64,000 bases of DNA from Streptomyces sp. TP-A0874. Lineage in GTDB: Bacteria > Actinomycetota > Actinomycetes > Streptomycetales > Streptomycetaceae. The position numbers and the translations under genes are program-made. Location: assembly GCF_001748085.1 (NCBI RefSeq), contig NZ_BBZK01000008.1, positions 62,001 to 126,000 of the forward strand, written 5' to 3'. The notes under the pieces were generated by a model that was given only the letters and a program-made list of their open reading frames with translations, searched no databases and was not told the DNA's origin. The number at the start of each line of letters is the position of its first letter. The stretch's first letter is position 1. Of the stretch, positions 36,552-46,380 are shown in pieces.

Positions 36552-38111
36552 TTACTTCTCCGAGGGCGGGAGCATGTCCCGGAACTCCTTCGGCAGCTCG
36601 AAGGAGTCGGCCTCGGCACCGCCCCCGCCGAACGGGCTCCCCTGAGCCGCCCCGGCCGCCCGCCGCTCCGCGGCGGCCTGTTCCTCGGCCTTCCGCTTCA
36701 TCGGGTTACCGCTGCGCCGCTTGCCCTTGGCCGCCTTCTGCTGCTTCTTCTTCCGGGCGCCACCTCCCGGTGCGCCCGGCATCCCCGGCATCCCCGGCAT
36801 GCCGCCGCCCTGCGCCATCTTGGACATCATCTTGCGAGCCTCGAAGAACCTCTCCACCAGGCTCTTCACCGCGCTGACCTCGACGCCCGAGCCCCTGGCG
36901 ATGCGGGCCCGGCGAGAGCCGTTGATGATGTGCGGGTCCTGCCGCTCGGCCGGGGTCATCGACTTGATGATCGCGGCGGTGCGGTCGACGTCCCGCTCGT
37001 CGAGGTTGTTGATCTGATCCTTCATCTCGCCCATCCCCGGCAGCATTCCGAGCAGCTTGGAGATCGAGCCCATCTTCCGGACCTGCTCCATCTGCGCCAG
37101 GAAGTCCTCCAGGGTGAACTCCTTGGGGCCCTTCGCCAGCTTGGAGGCCATCTTCTCGGCCTCGGCCTGGCTGAAGGTCTGCTCGGCCTTCTCGATGAGG
37201 CTGAGCAGATCGCCCATCCCGAGGATCCTGGAGGCCATCCGGTCGGGGTGGAAAGCGTCGAAGTCGTCCAGCTTCTCGCCGTTGGAGGCGAACATGATCT
37301 GGCGCCCGGTGACATGCGCCACGGAGAGCGCGGCGCCACCGCGCGCGTCGCCGTCCAGTTTGGAGAGGACCACTCCGTCGAAGCCGACGCCGTCGCGGAA
37401 GGCCTCGGCGGTGTTCACCGCGTCCTGTCCGATCATGGCGTCGACCACGAAGAGGATCTCGTCCGGGCGGACGGCGTCCCGGATGTCCGCCGCCTGCCGC
37501 ATCAGTTCCTCGTCGATGCCGAGCCGTCCGGCGGTGTCGACGATGACCACGTCGTGCTGCTTGCCCTTGGCGTAGTCGACCGAGTCGGCAGCCACCTTGA
37601 CCGGGTCGCCCACCCCGTTGCCCGGCTCCGGCGCGTAGACCGCGACCCCGGCGCGCTCACCGACGACCGACAACTGGTTGACGGCGTTCGGACGCTGGAG
37701 GTCACAGGCGACCAGCAGCGGCGTGTGGCCCTGCGCCTTGAGCCAGCGGCCCAGCTTCCCGGCGAGGGTGGTCTTGCCCGCACCCTGGAGGCCGGCCAGG
37801 AGGATGACCGTCGGCGGGGTCTTGGCGAAACGCAGCCGGCGGGTCTCGCCGCCGAGGATACCGACCAGTTCCTCGTTGACGATCTTGATGACCTGCTGCG
37901 CCGGGTTGAGGGCCTTGGAGACCTCGGCTCCGAGGGCCCGCTCCTTTACCTGCTTGATGAAGGCGCGCACCACGGGCAGGGCGACATCGGCCTCGAGCAG
38001 GGCGATACGGATCTCGCGGGCCGTGGCGTCGATGTCCGCCTCGGACAGACGGCCCTTGCCCCGGAGGTTCTTGAACGTCGCTGCGAGGCGGTCAGAAAGA
38101 GTGTCGAACAC
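36552..38111 (-). CDS. ffh: Signal recognition particle GTPase Ffh
   Basis: SRP54 protein that binds 4.5S RNA and signal sequences, 519 residues. GTG start gives VFDTLSDRLAATF, with GAGGA further upstream. The NG domain has GLQGAGKTT at about 107-115 and DTAGR. The methionine-rich M domain ends in a Gly/Met/Pro-rich tail with three short repeats coding PGMPGMPGM. It works with FtsY, encoded 3 kb away on the same strand. Confidence 0.96.
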   Translation of the reverse strand: MFDTLSDRLAATFKNLRGKGRLSEADIDATAREIRIALLEADVALPVVRAFIKQVKERALGAEVSKALNPAQQVIKIVNEELVGILGGETRRLRFAKTPPTVILLAGLQGAGKTTLAGKLGRWLKAQGHTPLLVACDLQRPNAVNQLSVVGERAGVAVYAPEPGNGVGDPVKVAADSVDYAKGKQHDVVIVDTAGRLGIDEELMRQAADIRDAVRPDEILFVVDAMIGQDAVNTAEAFRDGVGFDGVVLSKLDGDARGGAALSVAHVTGRQIMFASNGEKLDDFDAFHPDRMASRILGMGDLLSLIEKAEQTFSQAEAEKMASKLAKGPKEFTLEDFLAQMEQVRKMGSISKLLGMLPGMGEMKDQINNLDERDVDRTAAIIKSMTPAERQDPHIINGSRRARIARGSGVEVSAVKSLVERFFEARKMMSKMAQGGGMPGMPGMPGAPGGGARKKKQQKAAKGKRRSGNPMKRKAEEQAAAERRAAGAAQGSPFGGGGAEADSFELPKEFRDMLPPSEK

Positions 38112-38232
38112 GGCGGTCGCGAATCCTCGGATCGGTGACGGAGAGCGGTTGACCCCCAAGGGTATCCGCCCGGCCCCGGTGCGGTCTTCACCGCGGGGCA
38201 CCGCCGGCGCGATCGCCCGCCCCCGACCCCGG

Positions 38233-39732
38233 TCAGACCGCCTGCGTGGCAGGTGCGGTTTCGGGGAGGTAGCGGTTGAGCCGGTGGGTGAGTTCGATCA
38301 CCTCGGCCACCCCGCCGAACTCCCGGGTGGCCTGCTCGACGGTCTTGCGCAGCCTGGTGTTGACGCGCTCCGAGCGCACCCGGCTGGCTACCGGCAGCGC
38401 CTGCTCCACCAGGGTGGCCGAGTGTTCCGGTTCACGCCGCAGAAGGTGCACCGTAGCCATGCCGATGAGGTTCAGCGCGTAGGACCGGCGATGCACCTCG
38501 TCGTGGCGGAAGAGCTCGACCGCCCTCGCCATCAGGGGCTCGGCGAGCGAGACGTAGGTGGGGCTGCGCCCCGCCACATAGGCGAGGTCGCGATAGGAGT
38601 GGGCGTTCTCACTCTTCAGCTCCGCCTCCGTGAAGAAGCGGATCCAGTCCGGGTCGGCCTCGGCGCCGCTCTCCGTCGACTCCTCGAAGGCGTCCTCGGC
38701 CATCCGGACGGCACGCTTGCACCTGCTGGGCGCACCGGTGTTGGCGTACGCGCGGGCCTCCACCGCGTAGAGCATGGCCTGAGTGCGGGCGGTGGAGCAG
38801 TCCCGGCTGCCGTACTGCGCCAGGTGGATCAGTTCGAGGGCGTCCTCCGGGCGCCCCAGGTGGATCATCTGCCGGCTCATGTTGGAGAGCAGGTACGAGC
38901 CGAGCGGCCGGTCCTCGGCCTCCTTCGCCGCGTGCAGAGCCAGCACGAAGTACTTCTGGGCGGTGGGCTGGAGACCGATGTCGTAGCTCATCCACCCCGC
39001 CAGCCCGGAGAGTTCGGCGGCTACCCGGAACAGCCGCCGGGAGACTGCAGGCGGCTGCGGCTCGTGCAGCAGCTCCATCACCTCGTGCAGTTGGCCGACC
39101 ACCGCCTTCCGCCGCAGCCCTCCCCCACACTGCGCGTCCCACCGCCGGAACATCACCGTGGCGGCCTCCAGCAGATCCAGCTCCGGTTCCGAGAGGCGCG
39201 GCGGGCGCCGGGGCCGCTCCCGGGACTGGGCCGCGGCCGGGCCGTCCCACGGCCCGGGCGGCTGGCCCGCCGGGGCCAACCAGCGCTGCATGGGTTCGAC
39301 CAGCGACGGGCCGGCGGACACGGACAGCGCGCCGCCGAGGAAGCCGCGCCGTCCCAGCATCAGGTCGCTGCGGGTGAACTCGCTGATCATCGAGACCGTC
39401 TCCGGTCCCGTCCAGGGCAGGTCGACGCCGGAGGCGGAGGACGGCCGGTGTTCCTGCCGCAGGCCGAGGTCCTCGACCGCCACCCCGCAGCCGAAGCGCT
39501 CCGAGAACAGGGCCGACAGGATCCGCGGGATCGGCTCCCGCGGCTGTTCTCCGTCGAGCCAGCGGCGGACCCTGGAGGTGTCCGTACTGACGTGGTGGGC
39601 CCCGAGCTGCCGAGCGCGCCGGTTCACCTGCCTCGCGAGTTCGCCCTTCGACCAGCCACTGCGCAGGAACCAGGAGGTCAACTGCTCGTTCGGGCACTTT
39701 CCGGGGTTCATACCGTCACCGCCGCCGACCAC
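38233..39732 (-). CDS. nsdA: NsdA, negative regulator of differentiation
   Basis: Streptomyces regulator that represses sporulation and antibiotic production when intact, 499 residues. I chose GTG because GGGAGGG lies 7 nt upstream and the N-terminus VVGGGDGMNPGKCPNEQL aligns in length with the S. coelicolor protein; an ATG seven codons later lacks a site. The N-terminal region is HTH-like (ELARQVNRRARQLGAHHVST), followed by a long helical region with tetratricopeptide-like repeats. The target and mechanism are not defined by sequence. Confidence 0.92.
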   Translation of the reverse strand: MVGGGDGMNPGKCPNEQLTSWFLRSGWSKGELARQVNRRARQLGAHHVSTDTSRVRRWLDGEQPREPIPRILSALFSERFGCGVAVEDLGLRQEHRPSSASGVDLPWTGPETVSMISEFTRSDLMLGRRGFLGGALSVSAGPSLVEPMQRWLAPAGQPPGPWDGPAAAQSRERPRRPPRLSEPELDLLEAATVMFRRWDAQCGGGLRRKAVVGQLHEVMELLHEPQPPAVSRRLFRVAAELSGLAGWMSYDIGLQPTAQKYFVLALHAAKEAEDRPLGSYLLSNMSRQMIHLGRPEDALELIHLAQYGSRDCSTARTQAMLYAVEARAYANTGAPSRCKRAVRMAEDAFEESTESGAEADPDWIRFFTEAELKSENAHSYRDLAYVAGRSPTYVSLAEPLMARAVELFRHDEVHRRSYALNLIGMATVHLLRREPEHSATLVEQALPVASRVRSERVNTRLRKTVEQATREFGGVAEVIELTHRLNRYLPETAPATQAV

Positions 39733-40237
39733 CGGAGCGCCCTCCCGTTCGCGCCGTCCCCACCGGATCGCCGTGCGGCGGTGGGAGGCCGCACGTTCCC
39801 TCGCCTCCCCGGAGTCTGTCCGCTCGAGGGCTCCCGCAGACCAGGACCGCCGAAGCAATACGGGGTCCTGCTCGGAAGGGGTACTCCGCAGTCACCAGAA
39901 CTGGCATAAACCCGCGTGACATTCCGGAGTCTCATGCAACAGAACGTAGCGCCGCCGTCACTCTTTCGGCCCCCGGTCCCAGAAAACGCCACCATTCGCC
40001 ACCCCTTCGAATGAACCCCTCCTTCGCGCTTAACGCTTCACTGGGACTGTCCCCCCGCGAAACCCGGGCGAGTTGTCCGTATGTCGACACCGCCTCCTCG
40101 CTCCACGTCCGCCTCTCCCACACCCTGGTCCGCGCCCTCCGGACCCGGCGCTCGAGCCGGCCGGCGAGCAGCCAACACTCTCCGTCACACGTGACTGCGG
40201 ATCGTAACCACTCGCTCGGATCACCGTTGGAGGAGGC
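39733..40237. other. 505-bp divergent intergenic region between nsdA and the primase/polymerase-like gene
   Basis: Base composition drops relative to coding DNA. A dyad GTCAC-AC-GTGAC lies at 40184-40195, 42 bp before the plus-strand start, and is a candidate operator. Long open frames on the minus strand here are probably shadows; one reads through 39932-40240 without known motifs, and I could not support it as a gene. Confidence 0.5.
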
Positions 40238-40912
40238 ATGGGCTTCACGATCGGCGGCATCCGGGACCTGCGTTCCGGCGTACGGCGGCGTTCCCGCCCG
40301 CCGGAATCCACCGTGGTGGCGGAGTACACCGCCTTGTGGGGGTGGGATGTGGTCCCGGGGGCACGGGCCCGGAGCTCCGGGGGCGAGGACGGCCCCGTCC
40401 AATGCTCCTGTGGGGCGGCGCACTGCCCCTTGCCCGGCGCGCACCCACTGCGAACGGCCCGGGAGGTGAAGGCGGGGACCACCCTGGCCGAGGTCGCCGG
40501 AGCCTGGACCGCGGCGCCGGGCTCCACCGTGCTGCTGCCGGTGGGCCGCTCCTTCGACGTCATCGAGGTCTCCGAACCGGCCGGTCGGCGCGCCCTCGTC
40601 CGACTGGAGCGGATGGGTCTGCCGCTCGGCCCCATCACCGTGACGCCGCTCGGCCGGGTCCAGTTCTTCGTGGCGCCGGGTGCCGCGGCCGCGCTGCCGG
40701 AGCTGCTCTACCGGATGGGGTGGGACGACGCCGACCTCGATCTGCGGTGTCTGGGGACGGGCAACCACATCACCGCTCCGCCGTCCGACCTGGCGGGTCG
40801 CGGTCCGGTTCGGTGGCTGCGGGCGCCGACGCTGGACAGCGCGGTACAGCCGCCGCAGGCCCGGCTGCTGCTGGGGACCCTCGCCTATGTCTGCCACCGG
40901 TCGAGGAGCTGA
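40238..40912 (+). CDS. Primase/polymerase-like hypothetical protein (224 aa)
   Basis: Conserved actinomycete protein, often annotated as a bifunctional DNA primase/polymerase N-terminal domain. ATG follows GGAGGAGGC closely. A Cys-rich segment QCSCGAAHCPLPGAHPL is near residue 50-65, then VLLPVGRSFDV, FFVAPGAAAALPELL, GTGNHITAPP and RWLRAP. Those last blocks match the shorter protein at 1240-1707. Catalytic residues are not proven. It is divergent from nsdA and convergent with ftsY. Confidence 0.72.
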   Translation: MGFTIGGIRDLRSGVRRRSRPPESTVVAEYTALWGWDVVPGARARSSGGEDGPVQCSCGAAHCPLPGAHPLRTAREVKAGTTLAEVAGAWTAAPGSTVLLPVGRSFDVIEVSEPAGRRALVRLERMGLPLGPITVTPLGRVQFFVAPGAAAALPELLYRMGWDDADLDLRCLGTGNHITAPPSDLAGRGPVRWLRAPTLDSAVQPPQARLLLGTLAYVCHRSRS

Positions 40913-40979
40913 CCGGACGGGGCCGTACGGCCCGGAGCGCCCAGCGCCCCGTCACCCGGAGTCCGGTCCTTCATGAGAT

Positions 40980-41012
40980 CGGGCCGCCCCACTCGGTGGA
41001 GGGGGCGGCCCG
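40980..41012. terminator. Bidirectional terminator between convergent genes
   Basis: Perfect 11-bp stem (40980-40990 with 41002-41012), 11-nt loop, between the primase/polymerase-like gene and ftsY. Confidence 0.65.
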
Positions 41013-41055
41013 CGGTGTCTCGGGGGCGGCGGCGATCTGCGGCGCCCGCCGCCGC

Positions 41056-42258
41056 TCAACCGCCGATCAGCGCGTCGACGAAGGCTTCCGGCTCGAACGG
41101 TGCGAGATCATCTGCCCCCTCGCCCAGACCGATGAGCTTCACCGGCACCCCGAGTTCGCGCTGCACGGCGATCACGATGCCGCCCTTGGCGGTACCGTCC
41201 AGCTTGGTGAGCACGATGCCCGTGATGTCGACCACCTCGGCGAAGACCCGCGCCTGGACCAGGCCGTTCTGCCCCGTGGTGGCGTCCAGCACCAGGAGCA
41301 CCTCGTCGAGCGGTCCGTGCTTCTCAACCACCCGCTTGACCTTGCCCAGCTCATCCATGAGCCCGGCCTTCGTGTGCAGCCGGCCGGCGGTGTCGATGAG
41401 CACCACGTCGGCCCCCTCGGCGATCCCTTCCTTGACCGAGTCGAAGGCGACCGACGCCGGGTCCCCGCCCTCCGGGCCGCGGACCGTCCGGGCGCCCACC
41501 CGCTCGCCCCAGGTCTGCAACTGGTCAGCGGCGGCAGCCCGGAAGGTGTCGGCCGCCCCGAGAACCACGCTGCGGCCGTCGGCCACCAACACCCGGGCGA
41601 GTTTGCCGGTGGTCGTCGTCTTACCCGTCCCGTTGACTCCGACGACCATGACCGTGGCCGGTACGTCCAGACCGCCCTCGGTGCGGACGCCGCGGTCCTG
41701 CTCCGTACCGACGAGCTTCAGCAGCTCCTCCCGGAGGAGGACACGCAGTTCCTCCGGGCTCCTGGTGCCGAGCACCTTCACCCGCTCCCGCAGCCGCTCC
41801 ACGAGCTCCTGGGTGGGAGTCACTCCGACGTCGGCGGTGAGCAGGGTGTCCTCGATCTCCTCCCAGGTCTCCTCGTCGAGGTGTTCCCGGGAGAGGAGCG
41901 TGAGCAGGCCCTTGCCCAGGGTGTTCTGCGAGCGGGAGAGCCGGGCGCGAAGCCGCACCAGGCGGCCGGCGGTCGGCTCCGGGACCTCGATCGCGGGCGG
42001 CGGCGCCACCTCGACCGGAGCCTCGGCGACGGTCGCGCCGCTCGGTGGTAGATCGACCTCTTCGATCGTCCGGCGCGGTTCCTCCCGCCCCGTCTCGGGT
42101 TCCTCACCGACCCGGGGTTCGGCAGGCGGTGCCGTGATGGTCGGCGTGCTCGTCGGCTTCTCGGGCGGCTGCTTGCGCCTGCGCGTACCGATCACGAGGC
42201 CGCTGATCGCACCGATGACGACCACGGCGATGACTACAGCAAGGATGACGATTTCCAT
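41056..42258 (-). CDS. ftsY: Signal recognition particle receptor FtsY
   Basis: SRP receptor GTPase, 400 residues. The N-terminal hydrophobic segment at about 3-23 is followed by basic residues, so it is membrane-anchored in actinomycetes. A charged linker to about residue 110 precedes the NG domain with GVNGTGKTT at about 207-215 and DTAGRLHTK. It forms the quasi-symmetric GTPase pair with Ffh. Downstream of smc, the typical smc-ftsY order. Confidence 0.96.
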   Translation of the reverse strand: MEIVILAVVIAVVVIGAISGLVIGTRRRKQPPEKPTSTPTITAPPAEPRVGEEPETGREEPRRTIEEVDLPPSGATVAEAPVEVAPPPAIEVPEPTAGRLVRLRARLSRSQNTLGKGLLTLLSREHLDEETWEEIEDTLLTADVGVTPTQELVERLRERVKVLGTRSPEELRVLLREELLKLVGTEQDRGVRTEGGLDVPATVMVVGVNGTGKTTTTGKLARVLVADGRSVVLGAADTFRAAAADQLQTWGERVGARTVRGPEGGDPASVAFDSVKEGIAEGADVVLIDTAGRLHTKAGLMDELGKVKRVVEKHGPLDEVLLVLDATTGQNGLVQARVFAEVVDITGIVLTKLDGTAKGGIVIAVQRELGVPVKLIGLGEGADDLAPFEPEAFVDALIGG

Positions 42259-42337
42259 AACGCCCTCAGTATGGTCGACCGGCCTCCGCCCGGGCGCTCC
42301 GCCGTGCTCGGCTCGCCCGGGCGGCGTCCGGGTTTCG

Positions 42338-45300
42338 TCAGCGCAACCGCTGACTGATCACTTTGGAGACCCCGTCTCCCTGCATCGAGACACCGTAAAG
42401 CGCGTCCGCGACCTCCATCGTCCGCTTCTGGTGGGTGATCACGATCAGCTGGGAACTCTCCTGCAACTCCTCCATGATGCGGATCAGTCGCTGCAGGTTG
42501 GTGTCGTCGAGCGCTGCCTCCACCTCGTCCATCACGTAGAACGGACTGGGCCGGGCTTTGAAGATCGACACCAGCAGGGCCACCGCCGTCAGCGACCGCT
42601 CGCCGCCGGACAGCAGGGAGAGCCGCTTCACCTTCTTTCCGGGTGGCCGCGCCTCGACGTCCACCCCCGTGGTGAGCATGTTGTCCGGGTCCGTGAGGAC
42701 CAGCCGGCCCTCACCGCCCGGGAAGAGGCGGGAGAAGACCCCTGAGAACTCGGCGGCGGTGTCCCGGTAGGCCTCGGTGAAGACCTGCTCCACCCGTTCG
42801 TCGACCTCCTTGACCACGCGCAGCAGGTCGGCGCGGGTCTTCTTGAGGTCCTCGAGTTGTTCGGTAAGGAACTTGTGCCGCTCCTCCAGGGCGGCGAACT
42901 CCTCCAGGGCGAGCGGGTTGACCTTCCCGAGCTGCCGGTAGGCCCGCTCGGCCGCCTTGAGCCGCTTCTCCTGTTCCGCCCTGACGTAGGGCCGGCCCGG
43001 CTGATCTTCCGCCGCCCCCTCCGTCTCACCGTCGGCAGCCTCGCCGGCCCCGTCCTCGGGACGGCTCGGGTGATCGCCGGCCGAGGACGGCGGCACCAGT
43101 TGATCCGGGCCGTACTCGGCGACCAGGCCGGCCGGCTCGACGCCGAACTCCTCCAGTGCCCTGGCCTCCAGCTGCTCGATCCGCAGCCGCTTCTCAGCCC
43201 CCAGCACCTCGCCCCGGTGCACCGAGCCCGTCAGCTTGTCCAGCTCGCTCTTGAGCATGCGGGCCTGGTCGCGCTCGGTGGTCAGGGCCGCCTCCCACTC
43301 CGCCTTGGTGCGCTCCGCCTCCAGGCGTTCCGACTCGGCCCGGACCAGCGACGCCTCGACGTGTGAGAGCAGTTGGCGCGCTCCGTCGGCGACCGCGGAG
43401 GCCACCGACACCTCGTGCCGGAGCCTGGCCCGGCGCTGCTCGGCCCTGGCCCGGGCCGCTCGCTCGGCCCTGGCGGCCCGGTCCAGCGAGTCCGCGCGGC
43501 CCGCGAGCCCCTTGGCACGCTCTTCGTGGGTACGCGCCTGCAGCCGGGCTTCCATCTCGGTCTGCCTGGCGTTGGCGCCGTCGGCGGCGAGCCGGTCCCG
43601 CACCGAGGTGTCCGGCTCCTCCTCGGCCGGCATCTCCTCGGCGGTCCGCAGTCGTTCCTCGAGTTCCTCGGCCTCCTCGGTCGCGCGTGCCAGCGCTTCC
43701 TCGGCCCGGGCCGCGGCCTCGGCAGCCCGCTCCGCCTCACCGGCCGCCGCCCGGGCCTGGCCCGCCAGCCGCCCCAGCGCCTGCGCGACGGCCGACTTCT
43801 CCCGGTCCGCGGCGCTTCGCCGAGCCGACAACTCCTCGAGGAGCGCGGCGCACCGGGCACGCTCCGCTTCCGCGCGCTGCTGTCCGGCGGACAGCTCAGC
43901 GCACCGTTCGGCCAACTCCTCCAACTCGGCCTCGGCTTCGTCGACGGACGCCTGCACCTCGAGCAGGCTGGGCGCTCCGGCCGAGCCCCCCTGCGCGTAG
44001 TGCGCCGCGAACAGGTCGCCGTCCGCCGTGACGGCGGTCAGCCACGGGCTGCCGGCCACCAGTTCCTCCGCGTCCCGCAGGGTGTCGACCACCACCACCC
44101 GCTCCAACAAGCGCCGTACCGCGGGCATGAGCTCCGGCGGACCGCTCACCAACTCGGCGGCCTCCCTGACGCTGCCCTGGGCGACGGCCGCGGCGGCCTG
44201 CTGCCCACCTGGCTCCGGGGCGGTGTCCGCCGACTCGGCGGAAGGCGGCCCGGTGGCTGCGGCGGGTGTCTCCGCGTCGGAACGGCTGCCGACTTCCTCC
44301 CGCGGTCCGCTCCCCGCCGTGCCGGCGGGGGAATCCGTCGCCTGGCCGGGAAACCCCTCCGCCGACACCGCGGCTGAGCCACTCCGCGCGGCCGGAACTG
44401 CCGAGAGTTCCCCGTCCGCGCCCGCCTGTGCCGTGCCCGGCAGCAGGGCGGCGCGCCCCGCGTCCGCCGTCCGCAGCAGCCGCAGCGCTTCGGCGGCGGT
44501 CGCCGGGTCGGCCACGGCCACCGCGTCGGCCGCCGCGCCCAGGGCGGTTGCGACCGGAACCTCGAAACCCGGCGCGACGGTGAGCAGTTCGGCGGCCGGC
44601 CCGAGCAGGCCGGCGATCCGGTCGGTTTCGCCGAGCAGCGCTGCGGTGCCGTCCTTCCGGCGCAGCCCCAGGGCCAGAGCCTCCCGGCGGGCGGCGGTGG
44701 CGGCCTGCTTCCGCTCCGCCGCGGTGAGGGCTTCTCGAGCCTGGTTCAGCGCGTCCTCACTCTCCGCCAGACGGGCCTTGGCCTCCTCATGGCGACCGGT
44801 CAACTCCTCGTCCTCGGCGTCGAGCCCGGCGACCTCGGCCTTGAGCTGCTCGTACTCCTCCTGTGCGGCCACCGCCCGCTGGGCCGCCGCCTCGCGGGCC
44901 TCCGACAGCCGGCCGATCTCGGCGTGCGCCGAACCCGCCCGGCTCCGGGCGGCGTTGACCCGCCCCTGCAACCTGGCCAGTTCTTCGCGCCGGTCGGCGA
45001 TGCTCCGCGCGACGTCCTTCAACCGGCGTTCTTCGCGCGCCAGCTCGCGTTCCAACTCCGCACGGTGGGCGACGGTGTCCTCCAGTGCCCGCTGGGCCGC
45101 TTCCAGTGCGGCCTCCAGCTCCGCCTCCTGTTCCCTGATCCGGGCCGCCTCGCGCTCAAGGTCCTCGGGGTCCCGGCCAGGGCGCTCCTCGACCGGTGCG
45201 TTGCCGGCGCTCTTGACGCGTGCGTCGGCCAGTCCGATGGTGCCGCGCACCCGCTCGGCCAGTTGGGAGAGTTCGTACCAGGTCTGCTGGGCCTTCTGGA

Positions 45301-46147
45301 GCCGCGGGGACAGCTCACGCACCCTCTCCTCCAGAGCGGCCTCGCGCCGCTGCGCCGCGTCCAACGCCTCCTCCGCCGCTTCCTTGCGCTCCTTGAGCGC
45401 CGCCTCGTCAGCGAGTTCGGCGCGCAGCGCCTCGCGCAGCGTGACGAGGTCGTCGGCGAGGAGCCGCAGCCGGGCGTCTCGGAGATCCGCCTGGATGACG
45501 GCTGCCCGGCGGGCCACGGCCGCCTGCCGGCCGAGTGGTTTGAGCTGTCGCCGCAGTTCGTCGGTGAGGTCCTGGACACGCGCCAGGTTGGCCTGCATCG
45601 CGTCGAGTTTCCGCAGCGCCTTCTCCTTGCGCCTGCGGTGTTTGAGGACGCCGGCCGCCTCCTCGATGAAGGCCCGTCGGCCCATCGGGTCGGCGTGCAG
45701 CACGGAGTCGAGCTGGCCCTGCCCGACGATGACGTGCATCTCCCGGCCGATACCCGAATCGGACAGCAGCTCCTGAATATCGAGCAGTCGGCATGTGTCG
45801 CCGTTGAGTTGGTACTCGCTGCCGCCGTTGCGGAACATGATCCGGGTAATGGTGACTTCGGCGTAGTCGATTGGCAGCGCACCATCGGAATTGTCGATGG
45901 TGAGGGAGACTTCGGCGCGGCCCAGCGGCGGACGGCCGGTGGTCCCGGCGAAGATCACATCCTCCATCTTGCCGCCGCGGAGGGATTTCGCTCCCTGCTC
46001 GCCCATCACCCACGACAGCGCGTCCACGACATTGGACTTGCCGGAGCCGTTGGGGCCCACCACGCAGGTGATACCGGGCTCGAACCGCAGTGTCGTGGCG
46101 GAGGCGAAGGATTTGAACCCGCGCAGCGTCAGAGCTTTGAGATGCAC
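42338..46147 (-). CDS. smc: Chromosome segregation protein SMC
   Basis: Condensin ATPase that compacts the chromosome with ScpAB, 1,269 residues from the GTG giving VHLKALTLRGFKSF, with GGGAGG upstream. Head motifs are intact: Walker A GPNGSGKSN at 31-39, signature LSGGE and Walker B YVMDEVEAALDD near the end. Two long coiled coils flank a hinge. About 80 low-complexity residues (roughly 572-658, Ala/Gly/Ser/Glu-rich) sit inside the hinge region, so the protein is longer than the roughly 1,186 usual in Streptomyces. A second acidic linker precedes the C-terminal coil. Confidence 0.95.
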   Translation of the reverse strand: MHLKALTLRGFKSFASATTLRFEPGITCVVGPNGSGKSNVVDALSWVMGEQGAKSLRGGKMEDVIFAGTTGRPPLGRAEVSLTIDNSDGALPIDYAEVTITRIMFRNGGSEYQLNGDTCRLLDIQELLSDSGIGREMHVIVGQGQLDSVLHADPMGRRAFIEEAAGVLKHRRRKEKALRKLDAMQANLARVQDLTDELRRQLKPLGRQAAVARRAAVIQADLRDARLRLLADDLVTLREALRAELADEAALKERKEAAEEALDAAQRREAALEERVRELSPRLQKAQQTWYELSQLAERVRGTIGLADARVKSAGNAPVEERPGRDPEDLEREAARIREQEAELEAALEAAQRALEDTVAHRAELERELAREERRLKDVARSIADRREELARLQGRVNAARSRAGSAHAEIGRLSEAREAAAQRAVAAQEEYEQLKAEVAGLDAEDEELTGRHEEAKARLAESEDALNQAREALTAAERKQAATAARREALALGLRRKDGTAALLGETDRIAGLLGPAAELLTVAPGFEVPVATALGAAADAVAVADPATAAEALRLLRTADAGRAALLPGTAQAGADGELSAVPAARSGSAAVSAEGFPGQATDSPAGTAGSGPREEVGSRSDAETPAAATGPPSAESADTAPEPGGQQAAAAVAQGSVREAAELVSGPPELMPAVRRLLERVVVVDTLRDAEELVAGSPWLTAVTADGDLFAAHYAQGGSAGAPSLLEVQASVDEAEAELEELAERCAELSAGQQRAEAERARCAALLEELSARRSAADREKSAVAQALGRLAGQARAAAGEAERAAEAAARAEEALARATEEAEELEERLRTAEEMPAEEEPDTSVRDRLAADGANARQTEMEARLQARTHEERAKGLAGRADSLDRAARAERAARARAEQRRARLRHEVSVASAVADGARQLLSHVEASLVRAESERLEAERTKAEWEAALTTERDQARMLKSELDKLTGSVHRGEVLGAEKRLRIEQLEARALEEFGVEPAGLVAEYGPDQLVPPSSAGDHPSRPEDGAGEAADGETEGAAEDQPGRPYVRAEQEKRLKAAERAYRQLGKVNPLALEEFAALEERHKFLTEQLEDLKKTRADLLRVVKEVDERVEQVFTEAYRDTAAEFSGVFSRLFPGGEGRLVLTDPDNMLTTGVDVEARPPGKKVKRLSLLSGGERSLTAVALLVSIFKARPSPFYVMDEVEAALDDTNLQRLIRIMEELQESSQLIVITHQKRTMEVADALYGVSMQGDGVSKVISQRLR

Positions 46148-46380
46148 GCCGCTGGACTTTACCTCCCGCTTGTCCCCGAGTGTCGCCCTCTTCGGCGGTC
46201 CGCGGGCCGCGGTGTTTTCTTCGAGCGACTCCCCTTTCGGTTTCACCGGGGAAGGCGCAGGGCACATCAGACGATGGAGGGAGGAGCATCGGACGGCAGG
46301 GGCGCAAGAAAGAAGGGACGCCGAAGCGTCCCTTGCAGGGTCTCAGGCAGTTGCCCCGCGCGACCGGCCTGGGGTACAGG

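Noticed and set aside
36771..36800. Short tandem repeats in ffh as a mobile or regulatory repeat
   Set aside because: They encode the Gly/Met/Pro-rich tail common in actinomycete Ffh proteins.
39932..40897. Long minus-strand open frame opposite the primase/polymerase-like gene and the nsdA upstream region
   Set aside because: Most of it mirrors the codon bias of the plus-strand gene, the rest has no recognisable motif and no ribosome site, so I treat it as a shadow.
42338..46267. Longer SMC start at an upstream ATG
   Set aside because: It adds 40 residues unlike SMC proteins and has no ribosome site; the GTG gives the conserved N-terminus.
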